Assembly (NCBI GenBank): GCA_964007475.1
Contig: OZ023274.1
Coordinates: 103,091,372-103,155,371 of the forward strand
Length of the DNA stretch: 64,000 nucleotides
Direction: 5' to 3'
Origin: Hybos culiciformis
Lineage: Eukaryota > Arthropoda > Insecta > Diptera > Hybotidae
The notes under the pieces are model-generated. The model was not told where the DNA came from, did no database searches, and was given only the letters and a program-made list of their open reading frames with translations. The first letter of the stretch is position 1, and every line of letters starts with the position of its first letter. Positions 21,501 through 36,500 of the stretch are shown here, piece by piece. Both the position numbers and the translations under genes were made by a program.

Positions 21501-24500
21501 TCCTAGGTGCTAAATTTTTTTTTAATAATTAATAATTCTCATTCATTTTATAATTTAACAACATGAAAACAATTTAGTTTTATTAATTTTAACAAGCTAT
21601 TATCATTATTCTCAGTTTAATTTTTTTTTTTTTTTTATATATTTATCAGAAATAAAATTTCTGAAGGGTTTCAAGGTTTATTTAATTTTATGTATATTAT
21701 ATATAAATTTAATGAAGGTTCAAAAATATTTATGAATTAAATTTGTTGTCAATTTTGTTTTAGTTATATTTTTGTTTTTTTTTTTTTTTTGGAATTGTAA
21801 AACACAAATTTTCATTCAAAATATATAGGTATATTTTATTTTTTTAAACAGACTATTCTTTCACAATTTTTCAACACGAAACAATTTTATTACATGGCAA
21901 CTTAAAAATAATGATGACAGATTGTACGCTGCCTTAAAAAATAATTTATTGAATTTTATTTTTTTTTTTATTTTTATTTATTATTAAAAAATAAAAGAAA
22001 TTAAAATCAATTTCGACTTTTTTGTAATAATGTTTTAATTTTGTTGAAAGAGATGAGTTTCAAAAGTTTACCCAAGAGATACTTCCAAACCAAAACAGGT
22101 TAAAAGGGATAACAACAGACTATGAATACAATATTATGTATATAGTGTGAATACAATATTATGTATATAGTAACCGTATATTGTACTAACTATCTTATAT
22201 ATTTTGTTATCATAATGTTTGTTATATAATACTATACATATAGATTAGTTTTTATTATCATAATAAAATTATGAGATTAAATTGAACCGAACTATTTTTA
22301 ATGTTTTGAAGATTTCAGAATTAAAGTAAATGTTACGATCATCTCTTCAAATAGATATAAATATTTAAATTATATGGAGGAATGTCGTTACCCTATGGAT
22401 CATAGTGTTTGGTCGTACATTCAAATCCCACCTCTAGCTAGAATTTTTCAAATTTGAACTTGATATTAATCCAAAAATACAAAAATTATATTTCGTTAAA
22501 AAGTACAAATAATATTTACTAATTTATGTTATTTTTTTTATTAATCATATAAAATAACGAAAAATTATTATTCTATACATAAAGGCGTGATCAATTTTTT
22601 TCTTTTATATATATTTAATTTTATAGTATTATAATGATAACTTAATTAAACTTTTTTATATATAGTTTTTAATATAATATTAATTTTTAGCTATCACATA
22701 TTTTTGCACCAAATAAATTAATTAGTCCAAAACATAAACATAAATAAGATAAACATATATTTTTATACGATATATAAACCACAAAATTATTATTAGTTTT
22801 TTTTTTTTGTTTGTTTCTAATTAATTTGAATCGTAGTGTCCTATTAATAAATCACGTCACCTGAACTGAATACAAAAAAAAATGTAATATCAACACAACA
22901 GTCAATAAATTTTAAAAAAAATTTTGTTGTGAAAAGATTGACATTAAAGTTGCGTAATAATTTTTTAATAAAAAATATTTATAATTTTTAATAATTTTAA
23001 AATAAATTGAGAGTTTTTTTTTCTAAATTCAAGGTTCCACTTTTACAGAACTATCTGAAATATTTTGATATAAAATCGCATATGAAATTTACTGTCTAAA
23101 CTATGTTATAATAATTAATAAGAAATAATTAAAATGGGAATAATATCACTGAATATCACTTTTGTAAACCTTTAACCTAATAAATTTTACAAGATCCATA
23201 ATGTAAGTAACTTTATTACGAATCTACACATCATTATGTAGATTAGTTTTATTCGCAAAGCGCATTATTCCTAAGACATTGGAAATGACCAGCCATATTA
23301 TGATATATTCATACTACGAGTATATATTTAAAGTTTTATAATTTGTCAATTTAATTATTTGTTGTAAAGTTCATGTTTTCGATATTATTGAAAACAAATT
23401 AACAAGTTTCTATAATTATTTAAAAATAAAATATGTACATGCATATATTTTTAAACAAATAATAATTAGATAAATATTTATAGTATATAAAATAATTAAA
23501 AATCTGCCTATTAAAATAAAATTTTTAATTAATGAAAAGTAAACAAAGGAAGTAGAGATATACATGCTTTTATTTTTAGAACATTCTGTTTTATAAAATT
23601 TATTTAATTTTTTTTTTTCAACAAAACTATTAACATTTTCGTTTTTCTTCTGGTTATTGAAATTAATTGTGGGAAATCAAATTAGCCAAACCTATCTAAA
23701 GGATCTTCTAGATCTTTACAAATGACTACTATATGATAAGAAATGGTTTTAAATCTTACTAGAACTAGTCTACAACAGAACTATTTACTTTTTTAATATA
23801 TAATAAACTAAAATAGTAAATATATATTTCTTCAAAAACAAACGGTTTATATTAAAAAATTTTTGGCATTTCGTATATTGATATTTTCGTGCAGATTCAT
23901 TAATAAATAAAAAAATCAAACTAGTCTATTAAATTAGTTTATGAGTTGATTTTTCTCTTTCATTATGTTAATTATTTTTTTTTTTAAACAGTTTAATTTT
24001 GCGCTACTCTATGATTTAGCAAATTTAGCAAAAAAAAAAAAATAATAATAAAATAAAACCTCTTAAATAATGAAATTAAATTATTTTTTTTTAGACGTTT
24101 TAGTAATTAATAGTAAAATATATTTTATATGTTATGTATAAATATTTATTTATTATGATTTTCATCAAAACAACAATCATGTTCACCCACTGTTATAGTT
24201 TTGCGTTTATTTACTTATTAATTTATATATACATAATTTTTGTTTTTTGTTTTTGTTTCTTTTTTACATTTTTAGCAACAGGTTTAACAAGTTCATCATC
24301 ATCATAAAAAAGAATTATAAAAAAAATTATATATAATATCAGTAATCTACAAAATTTATATAAACATAATATTAACAAAAAAAAAAAAATTAATAACAAT
24401 AAACAATAAAGTTTATATACAAAAAAAAAAAAAAAAAAAAAATCAGGTGTTTTTTTTTTATTTATCTGTATATGTATATACTTATTTAGTAGATAAAAAT

Positions 24501-27500
24501 TGTTTTGGAAATCATATAAAAATATATTTTTGTATGTTGTTTTTTTTTATATCTTTTTAATAGCATTGCATTATACTATACCAAAAAAAAAATATGCATT
24601 TAAATTAAAAAAAAATATATTAATATATATGAAAAATTAAATTGTATTTATCTCGCTATAAATTATTTTTGGTTTGTGACATCTGGCCTTTTTAACTACG
24701 CACACAAGATAACTTGAAATTCGTTGATGTAGAAATAAAATCACGTTTGTGAAGCCATTCATAATCCTGTCCAGTTACAAAAATAAATTACTAAAATCCT
24801 TTTGCAAACTATATTCCTTTCCTACTACTGTATACACATAATTAAAAGGCCACCCACTAGACTAAAATATTTTTATTTAAAATATTATCTTTTTTCGTAA
24901 ACAAAATATTTTGCAAATATCTAAAACGTCTCGAGACGTTGTTAAAAAGAAAAATTACTACTATGTTTATAACACTTAAAATTTTCACTTTCATCGGAGA
25001 TCTAAACGTGGTAGATTTGCATCTAGTGGCCTATTAACATAATTTTCTATTTTTTTTTCTCATACATTGCCATGTAACATTTGATATTGCATTCAAAAGT
25101 GCTTCAATGTTTATTTAATAATAATAATAATAAGTTAAGGACTACTTGTAATAATATTTATCGTCATTGCCCACGCATTTTTATAATTTTTCTAGAACAA
25201 CAATAATGATTGAAAATTAATTTAAGATTTGTTTATTATTAATAAATTTTTTTTTTATGTCACACTAAAAAGTCTATACTATGTAGTTAAACAAGTATCT
25301 TAAAAAATTATCACATTAAAAAACATTAATGAAAATAAGATAAAAAAAAAAATTGTATGTAGCTAAATATTAAAAATTCATTATTTCAATTATTTTGTTT
25401 TTTTTTTTTTTAACAAAGGTGTGTTTTTTAGCAAATAATTTTAATTTTTAACGTTTACTATTTTTATGCATAAAAAAAATTCATAAATCAATAAGTCTGC
25501 GCCTAATACAAAAAAAAAAAAAAATTAAAATGAAAAAAAAAAAAAATACAAAATATAAATAATAATAATGTAGTTTTAAAATATTTATTCAAAAAATTAA
25601 CAAGTATTGTGAGAAAATATGCAAATTAAGTAGGTATATATTTTCAATTAAAAAAAAAAAATTAAAAATAAATAAAAATCTCATTTAACTCAATAGTTTT
25701 GAACTTGAATTCTCATTAGATTAATTTGAGATTCAATTGGTTATGTAAAAGTCAAAAAGTTAATAAAATTTTCTGAAAATTGAATTTAATTTATAATTGT
25801 AAAAATTAAGCTTAAAATTATAATTTGAAATTATAATTTACATTTACTCGAAATATACGAAATATTTCTTTAACTTCATTAAATATATTTTTCATTTCTT
25901 TCATGACCTTAATGTAATGTCAACAGAACCATAATTTATTTCGTATTTACATTTAACAAGTACATATCAATTGAATTTATTTTTATATTACTATTTTTTT
26001 TTCAAAAATTAGTTGTCTTATGCATCATGCAATTTTATTTTAAATGCATATAATAATGACATGGGACTGTATCTTTAAAATCATAATATAGTCTTTTATG
26101 AAAAGAAAAACGTCTGACACCTTCGTATTTACATAAAGAAGAAATTTTTTTTCTACCGATAACGGTAAATGAGCATGAATAACAACAGGGCAATTAATTA
26201 TTTGTCAAATCTTTTGACAGATTTTTTATTATTAATTATTATTTTATAATTCTTATTCTGCAAATTTTTTGTGAATGCAATTTTTCTAACATACTTTTTT
26301 TCATACATATAATATTTCTTTTACAAAAAAACATAAACATAACACGAACAGAAGCTGAGTGTAGAATAAACCGTTAATATGTGAAAAACCTACATAAGTA
26401 CCATATATATTAATTTGAAAATATATACAAAAATATGGCGAGATCTGTAGTGAGGATCTGTAAGTGAAATAAAATTATAAGAAGAAAACTCTGACTTTTA
26501 TATTATACCGACATTCCAATGACATTTTCATATAGGAGCGAAATCTTTTTTAATTTTGTATATTGTAAATGTCAATAAATTTAATATGTCAATAAATTTC
26601 ATTCCAATTTCAAAATTAATACAATAATTTAATCCCAGGGTTTCTCGTTTTCAAATTCAAGCGATTTAATCATTTCAACTGATTGTCTTTCATAGAAAAT
26701 ATAAATATAATGTGTAATTATAATTCAATTTATGATATTGCATGTTGAATTTATGATTTAAAAATAATTTGCTATACAATTATATTTTTGTATAATTAAT
26801 AAGGTCGTTCACATTAAAAATATATATAATACTTGTGTATAATATAACAATAGTATATCTATTAATTTATGAAAAAAAATATATTATATATATAATTCAA
26901 TTAATCACAAATTTTAATTTGTGAATATAATTAAAAAAAAGAAAAAAATTAAAATATATTTTACATATTAATGATAAAATTAAGACATAAAAAAAAAAAT
27001 TATAATTTCAATTAAAAAATTATTATTATTTTTATCACATGCTTTAGTTTTATCGTTATTAATAATTTTTCACTATTTTGTCTATATATTTTAAATTAAA
27101 TTTTTTGTTTTAGGTGAGTTTTAAATAAATTTCTCTTTTTTTTTATTTAATTATTAATTATAAATTTTATAATTATTAACAAAAGCCACATAATATATGT
27201 ACTATCGAATAGAATAGCACCAAAAATTGGATCCAGAGCAAGATTGTTATATATGTATAAAAAACATAATTTTACATATTTCATGTATAATTCATGTAAT
27301 GCAAGGTATTCAATTTATTATTATTAACACTACAAAAAAAAGACAATTAAGTATTTGTCAATTAATTGTAAAGTAAAATATTTTTAATTTTATCGCGGTT
27401 AATATTTATATATATTTTATATTTTATATACATTTATATTCTGTACTAGTACTATATGAAAAAAAAAAAATAAAAATTTTTGTATTCTAATCTTATTTAA

Positions 27501-30500
27501 CCTTTTTCCAAATCGAGAGTGTTGTTTTCTCGTTTAAACTTTAATAAATTTATTCCATTTTGAATAATAAAAAAATAATAATAAATTATTAATAAAAAAA
27601 AAAAATTTTTTTTTAATATTTTTTTTTAATTATTTTATTTATATATCTATTATTTTATAATAATCATAATTACTTACTGAATACTGATATTGAGAAAATG
27701 ATGCAATAAATTAATAAAATTGCATAATTTATTAAGTTTTTTTTTTTTACTTTAAAGAAAACCATACATTTAAAAAAAAATTTTATAATGGATCAGAAAT
27801 AACTTAAAAAAAAAAATTAATAAAACTTATCAGCTTGTTTAAATTTTATAATGTACTTCCTAATTTTGATATTGATAATATAAAAAATATATATGCATTT
27901 CTAAACGAAAGGATAAGACTAGCACTAGAGCAGGGATGGGGAACCTTTTAGATATAAAGGCCGCATTGACTATGCCAATTTCCCAAGAAGGCCGCACTTA
28001 GTAGTTTTGATGCTGAATATAAGTAGGTATGATTAGATTCTTAGCCATACTTTTTATTTTAATAAAGAAATACAAGCACAATAATAAGTATTTTGTGAAA
28101 AAAAGATAAATAAGAAGTATTTTGTTTAACTTTAATAAAATTTAATGCCAAGAAAGCCGCATTTTACCCTTTATTCAACCGGAGCATTAGGCCGCCATTT
28201 ATCCTCCAAAAGGCCGCAGGTTCCGCACCCCTGCACTAGAGTATACAGAAATGAGAGAATAATAAAATAAATATTCTTGCATTCACAATTTTCACTTCCG
28301 ATAGTCTTATTCTTTATTTTCGAAATTCTTTGTACTGAATTACATTACTTAATACAAAACTCCACGAAGGTTCATAACTTAATAGGAACAATTTTAAAAA
28401 AATTCCAGAGAACTGAAGCAAAAATTATGAATTTGAAAAAAAAAAAAGCTCAGCTGAAGATCTTTTCAATTACAAAAGTAACAAAGACAAGTGAAATTAT
28501 CTAATGGTCATGCTGGTAAATTTCTGCTACATAACGCACTAAAAAGAGTTTTTGAAAATAGTTATATTAAAAACTTCTGGAATTCCGTCCATTATTATTA
28601 TTATCAATTCATGCCATTCAAATGTCTATAAAATCAAAAATTTTCTTGTAAAATTAAAAAAGTTTTGTCTCTTTATTACAAAACATTATTATAATAAAAA
28701 AAAAATTAAATAAAAATTTAATTGACATATTTATTATTATTATTTTATCATCAAAGAGCAATAACACCCTTTTCTTATTCTCTTTGTGCAAATTATTTTA
28801 TTTATTTATTTTTAAATTTTTTTTTATCATCATTTTATAACTAGCTTGTGCCAACCAAATAAAAATAAATAAATTTTATTTTTCGAAGAATATATACAAA
28901 AAAAAAAAAAAAAGCAGCGCGAGGGTGTCATTAAATTATTTTCCGCATTATATATATGTAGGTTAGGTACATTCATGTGTATGATATTAAACTATATTTT
29001 TTTTTATATAAAAACAATTTTTTTTTGTTTATATTAAAAATAAAAAAAATACAAAAAAAAATATGTATAGTAATAATATGTATAAAAAAAATAAACTATG
29101 TATATAAATAAAAAATAAAGATTTTTTTTTATGTATATAATAAAAAATGAAATCAAAAAGACATTCTTCCATCATTATTTCTTTTTTCTAGATTTTTCTT
29201 CAAAACAAAAGTAATCTCTGTAAAAGAAATTAAAACATCCCACCGCACACACGTTTCATAATGTATAAATACATATATTTATTAAAAAAAAAAAATTTCA
29301 ATTTTAATCAGCAATAAAACCATATGTGATAAAGAGTCTTAATACTATAATTGAATTCTTAAACAAAAAAAAATAAATAAAATAAAAAATGTGTACAAGT
29401 TTCAAAATCATTTATTCTAATTTCCAATGAATAAAAATACGAATTTATCGAAACTTCTAGCCCGGGGAAAAAAAACGGATTATATGAACTTAGTCTGTCC
29501 ATTCCCCTGTAACTAAATTACTTATAATTTTTGAACCAGGCCAGCGATTTCTACTCATTAAATGCCAAAAGATGCGCAATTCACATTCACTTTCACTTTC
29601 GACACAAATTTGAGATTCTATCATTTCGGATATCATTTCGAATTGTGACTAAAAATTAAAGTATCTTAAATCTTGATAGAATTAGATACTTGAATCTTAT
29701 TATGCTGCGATTTCTATTCTTTAAATGCCAACACATGCGCAATTCAGATTCACTTTCACTTTCGACACTTATTTAAGATTGTATCATTTCGGATATCATT
29801 TCGAATTGTGACTTAAAATTAAAGTATCTTAAATATTGATAGAATTAGATACTTGAATCTTATTATGCTGCGATTTCTATTCTTTAAATGCCAAAACATG
29901 CGCAATTCACATTCACTTTCGACACAAATTTGAGTTTCTATCATTTCGAATATAATTTCGAATTGTGACATTAAATTCAAGTATCTTAAATTTTGATAGA
30001 ATTAGATACTTGAATCTTATTATGCTGTATAGGAAAAATTATATAATATTTCGTATTGAATTGACAGTAAGGTATATTACAGTATATTATTGTATGATCT
30101 TCTTAAGTGAATATTCAGCTGACTTAGACACATTCTAATTTATAGTAATTTTACTTTCTGTTTCAATAAATTTTATTTTATTTTTTTGTTATCATCATTC
30201 TGCTGATAAGATTATTATGCCCGGCGCGGCGGGCGATGAAATATTATTCTAAAAAAAAATAAAAATTTATTACTCTTATTTTTTGTTTGATAAAAAAAAA
30301 AAAAATTGTATATATATGTTGTATTTTGCGTTCTGTTTGTATTTTTTATAAATAAAAAAAATAAATAAAAATAATAAGAATGTTTTATTTAATTTTTATT
30401 ATTTCTTGAAATTTAGATCAAAAGCTAATGACCTCCACTTTGATTCGAATTTTTTTTTAATTTTTTATTTATTAATTTAATAATAAAATCATTAGATACT

Positions 30501-33500
30501 AAAATAGAATTTCAAATATTAGTTTAAAAAATAAAAATAAAAATAAAAAAATAAAAATTTATGTGAAATAAAAAAAAATCTAATTTTTAATTTTTTTTTT
30601 TTATTTTGATTTAATCAAGTTTGTTTTTTGCTCTTATTTTTTATTAGAAAAAAAAAAATTGTTTTTTTTTTTATGTAAACACATTTTTTAAAGATGTGAT
30701 AAATTTTTTCTGTTTTTCAATTAAAAATTTCGTTTAAAATAATAATAGTTCAAGGAGAAATAATTCCAAATAACAAATAACAAAAATTTTGTTTATTTTT
30801 GAAAAAAAAAAGTACAACACGAGCGCTTTTTTTTCTAAGCTTAACACAAAAAAAAAAGTTTATTTTTTAGCTTAAAATTTTGTTATTTATTAAAAATTTT
30901 TGTTTTTTAAAAATGTAAAATAAACAAATGTTTTTTTTTTTTACATTATTCAGATAAAAATAAAAATAATATAAATAATTTTTTTTTAGGGCAAAACTTT
31001 GATGAATTTGTATTCGATTAAATAAATTTTATATATGTTGTATAAGGAAATTTGAGTCTATTGAGTGAGAATAATGTTGAAGTTGAAATTAAAAAAAAAC
31101 TTATTTTTGATGCCAAATTGTTATATCATTTCAAAGCTTGCGTATTAAGATATTATATGGACAAAATTAAATCTTTATTATTGGCTCTTATTTTCATTTT
31201 CGTAACACACCTTCCTGTTGAATTATAAATTCATTATAATATTAATATTAACATATAAATAAAAAAAAATGAAAATTCATTTACAAAATTAAAAAAATTT
31301 TTCAAAACTTTAAATCACTCTCCTGTAAAGTTTAGATAGACTTATCCTGTCGATTTATAGATAGATGTATTGAAATCAATTATATATTTATATATTCACA
31401 CACATACAGGAAACTTATGAAATCTTTTGCTTATAATTATTATTTTGAGAAAACTTTTTTTTATTTCAAAATAACTGAAAGATTATATTGAAAACGTTGA
31501 ATTTTGGTTTGTTTTTAAATAAAAAGAGTTTTTTTTTTGTTTCAAATTATATTATAATTAAGCAATAGATTTCATTATAGTTTCCTGTGTGGTAAACAAT
31601 TGCTTTCATTCGTTTCATTATACACTATCTACAAATAAAAATTTCAATTCTGAGCGTTTACTAACCTCGCTAAAATCCTTCTAATATTAAACATAGATAT
31701 TTCTTACTCGAAATCTAAATTAAAAACTTGTTTCTGTAATTTCGAAAAGAACAAAAAAAAAGTTTATATTTAATAATTTCTTCATACTCAATATATTATT
31801 GTAAACACATTTTCTCATCAACAAATAAATTTTCCTCATGCAAAAAAAAAGCCTATAAAAAAATTTAAATTAATTATAAATAATTTAAAAATGATTTAAA
31901 AAAAAAAAACATAAAAACAAGTTGTTTAATAAACAATGCTATTAATTTGTTTAAAAAAAAATTTTTATTTATATTTTTCTAAGAAAGATGAAAATAATAT
32001 TATAATTAGAAGGATAAAAAAGAGATTTTTTTCAGAATTATAAATACAGACCTAAGTATATTAATTAAAATTAGTTTTTTTTATTTCTGTTAAAGCTTTG
32101 CAGTTCTGGAGGTAAAAATCGGGTGCCAATAAAATGGAAATAATTTGTTAAAAAATTTTAATTTAAATTTAATATTATTTTAGAAACTAAAAATACATTA
32201 ATACTATACTATAATGTACAACACTGTTACTTTGTAACAAACAATAATTATTTCAATGTACTAAAATATAATTCCTGATGTTTTATGAACAAATAACATG
32301 GAAAAAAAAATTAAAACTAACCATAAGAGTTGATTGGTCAAAAGTTTGTAAAAAGTATCTGATTTAGGAAAACTAAAGAGTTTTTATTTGTTAAAGCATA
32401 TTTAAAATGTATAAAAAAAATTATAAAAATAATATTCTTAAAATAAAATTAAATAATGCGTATCAAAAAAATAAATTTTTGTTTCATTATTATTTTGAAA
32501 TAAAAAGATTGTTTCTTGATCCTTCCTTCCTTCATCAAAATTAAAAAATTTTCCTATCAAAGTTACCCAAACTTAATATATCTGAGTGAAATATTCGATT
32601 CCATTAATTATTATACTTTATTTCATACAAAGTTTAAATTTAGATACACTTAGGCTTTTAGGTATATATTTATTTTTTCTATTATATAAAAATTATCAGT
32701 GAAACCATTAATCAAATCAGAGACCTTACGATTTATCTTATTAATGACAGCTTAATCCGATTTATGAAAACTTTACTTCATCATAACAATAAACAATATA
32801 GTACTATAAGATTTTGATGTTGTTTTTTTTTTGTATCTAATTCATTACTTTTCAAGTATAAAATTTATGATTTTATTGAAATTCACAATAAATTATATAA
32901 CGCGCATTTTTATTTCACCTATAAATTACTCTGTTGACCCTGGCTGGTTGTTTTAATTCAAATTCAAGTGTTTTGGATAATAATTTTTTTTTTTTAACAT
33001 TAAATGGCCCTTTTTTTCATTATACGGTCACCTTGATTTCGAAAACCTTAGAAAAAAAAGTTTATGTGTTTGTTCCTAATTTGTGAACGCAATATCATTA
33101 AAACCTTTTTTTTATTATTTGTCTAATTAAAAATTTTATTATAAATTTTGTTTTTTTTTTCATACCTTTTTTAAATCTTTAAGGTTGCATATAAAAAAAT
33201 AATTTGTATTTAAAGAATATATTATTTTATTGCTTTTATTTTAAGTGTATAGAATCTTTTTAGACGTTAGATTATTTAATTTAATTTGAATGTAGTTAAT
33301 CGTTAAACCAGAATAATAAATAAAATTTCATATAAAAAATTGTACACAATATCACCGAACCTCGTATTAAATTTTAAATATAAATATGATATGAAATTAC
33401 ATATTTTATAGCAATTTAGAGATGTCACAGAACTTGAAAAAATGAAGTTTAAAATAATTTCCGCCCGTATGTACATAAAACAATTATTAAGATAATTCAG

Positions 33501-36500
33501 TTCAGACATAATTTTTGACTTTGACAGTTCCGTTTTGCAAAATTTGATTCTTAAACTTCTTCATTATTATTAAAATAGAAGTTTCAATTTTGTTTCATGT
33601 ATAAAATATAAATGTATAATACATTATACAGTATATGTGTAATATGTCTGTATATAATCGTGTATAACATATTGCTTATAAAATTTAAATAACTTAATCA
33701 CGTCTCATTTTTTACAATAATTTGATAAAATAAAATATAAAAAAACAAAATTGTTTTAAAAAATAAAAATTAAAACAATAGCTAATAAAAATTATTGCAT
33801 TTTTATTTAAAATAGTCATAGAATTAATTTAGAGAAACAATAATTTTTATTAGTACGTTTAATTTTGTGATATAAAAGAAAAACATATTTATAAGAAAAT
33901 AAAAAAAATGTTTGATTTTAAGTGACATTTGTTCATTTTTAAGATAATCCGCCAAAATGAAAACATATTTTTCATAAATTTAAATGTATAGATAGGGGAA
34001 TGTGATTTATAAGATATATGTTATTATGTTAATTTATAAGATATAATTTTTTTTTCACAAAATCACTTCGATTCTATACTGAAACTTGTTGTATATCTGA
34101 TGAATTCTTGAATTTAATTTAATGGTATTTGAATTCAAGAACAAATAAGATTATAAATCGTTATAGTGCACAATGTAAACATATATGCATATGTCAATTT
34201 TATATACATTTACACTGTTCATTTAAATTTAGATTGACAAACAAAATGTATGTTTGTTTTTATTTTCATTTTAATATATATAGAAAAGCACAAGCAGAAC
34301 CACAAAAATTAAATTGATATTTTTATCATGCACTCTGCATTTATAAAATAAAAAATTAAAAAAAAAAAAACAATATTAAAATAATAATAAAACGCTCTAA
34401 ATTTGACCTCAGTAATTAAAATTAAATTTAAATTTAAATTTTTTCTTTTTTTTTGTATACAAACAAATAAACATAATAATATTACATTTATATGTACAGT
34501 ATATGTATTATTAAAAATAGCATATTATTTTGCTTTTGTTATGACTACACAATAAACGACCAAAGTACTAGAACGCTTTTAATATTTAAATTATTATTAT
34601 TATTATTATTCTTATTTTTTATTACAATAATTTATTATTATTAATGTTGATATTTATTTTTAAATGTGTAGATTATACCATTTTAAAAAAAACTTATTTT
34701 TATAGTCTGGTTGTGCTTGTACTTAATTTTATTATTCGATTATAAAGAAAAATATACAATATTATTATATTTATATACAGCACTCATTATTTATTGTTTG
34801 TAATAGCATACATATTTACAGATATAAATTCTATGTATTACATATGAATTGAATATGTACCTGTACTTTATGTTTAGAAAATATAAGAGTTATCTTAAAA
34901 TTTAATAGGATTTAGATAAAAATTAAAAAGTAAACTAAAAGTTAATTTATATTAGAAACTTTATCTTCACTGCAAAGCTGCAATTTCTAAATAATGTTGA
35001 TAATGTTGATAATGTTGCAATTTCTAAATAATGATAATCATTCATACGGATAAGAAGTTTGTAATTTTGAGTATACATAAGATTCACTTATATAAGACAA
35101 ACTTATGTCATTCTATGACCAGGCTACTTGAACTTAAAACGTAAGACTTAAAACTTATACCATTATCAAACGATTAATATATAAGAAGGGTAGTTTAATA
35201 TTATCTAAATTTGAATCTTATTTTCAATATGAATTAATCTTAAGTGATTTCTGTTATTCACTTCATTTATTAGCCAAATTATGTTTCACAGAAATTTTTA
35301 TATTTTTTGTCTCACAGAAATTTTTATATTTTTTGTCTAATATAATTCCTAACTACATACTACACAAATTCTTTTTTCCACTCTATTTGAATTATTCAAA
35401 TTTTATGTTTTGCCTGTTGGCAATTAGGTAAGAAACAAAAGTTCTTATTTTTTGCGTAAATTTTTATTATTGTTATAAATAATTGAAAAATTATGTATGC
35501 GTTAAAAAAAAAATCTGCAAATTATGCTCTCTGCGCTTATTGAAATTAAAAATAAAATTTTTAGTTAAAAAGTAATAAAAATTAAAATTAATTTAAACGG
35601 AATATTATAAACGGTGTGACATTTTTGAAAAAAAAAAAAAAAGAAATATAATTTTTAAAAATAATTATTTGTCCTTTATGCACTGGGATAATAAATTTTT
35701 ATGAGAAAACATTTTTCTTATTTTAGTGAGTTTATGATTTTTCTAATGCATTAAAATTTTTTTATGCATTTAAAACTTTTTCTAACAACAATACATTGCA
35801 TTAAAATAAAAATCAATGTAAATTACGAATAGTTCGATCAAACTCTATTCATTATAGAAATAAATTAATTTTTATGTGTATAGTTAATATTTTAGAAATC
35901 ATTTTATTTCTTTTCCAACTTTACATAGTTTAAGGTTCTCGGTACTAAAGTGCAGAAAGAATTTAACTCTGTAGTTTGTATATAATTTTAAATTACTATA
36001 TGAAATAAGAAATAGTGTATTGATCAAGTCGACTTAAAACAGTCAAACAATCTCAGCATAATGATATTCGAAAAAAAGAAATACAAACAGAAGTTATTTA
36101 ATATGTAAATTATTTTGTATTATTTATTGTGCCAAGTATTTTAATATACTTCCATCATTCAATTTTGATTCAAGAATATATTAAATTTCATATGCAGCAA
36201 TGTTAATCACGGCTTAGTACACATAATCTTTGGTGAAGAGAGTTAAACAATTTTTATATTCGATAGTGTGGGAGCAATTTTTCAAAAACAACTACTGCGT
36301 AATAATTTCAATTAATATTCTATTATAATGTTCTAAAATAATTAGCATATTTTTTTTTTTTACATTTCTATTATTTTGAGATAAACAAAATGCGTTGCAA
36401 TATATATTGTATATCATATTGTTTTGCAAAATTATATTATTTTCATTATTAGTTTTTAACCTAAATTAATGTGCTGCTCGGTTTGGATACATTGAATGAT

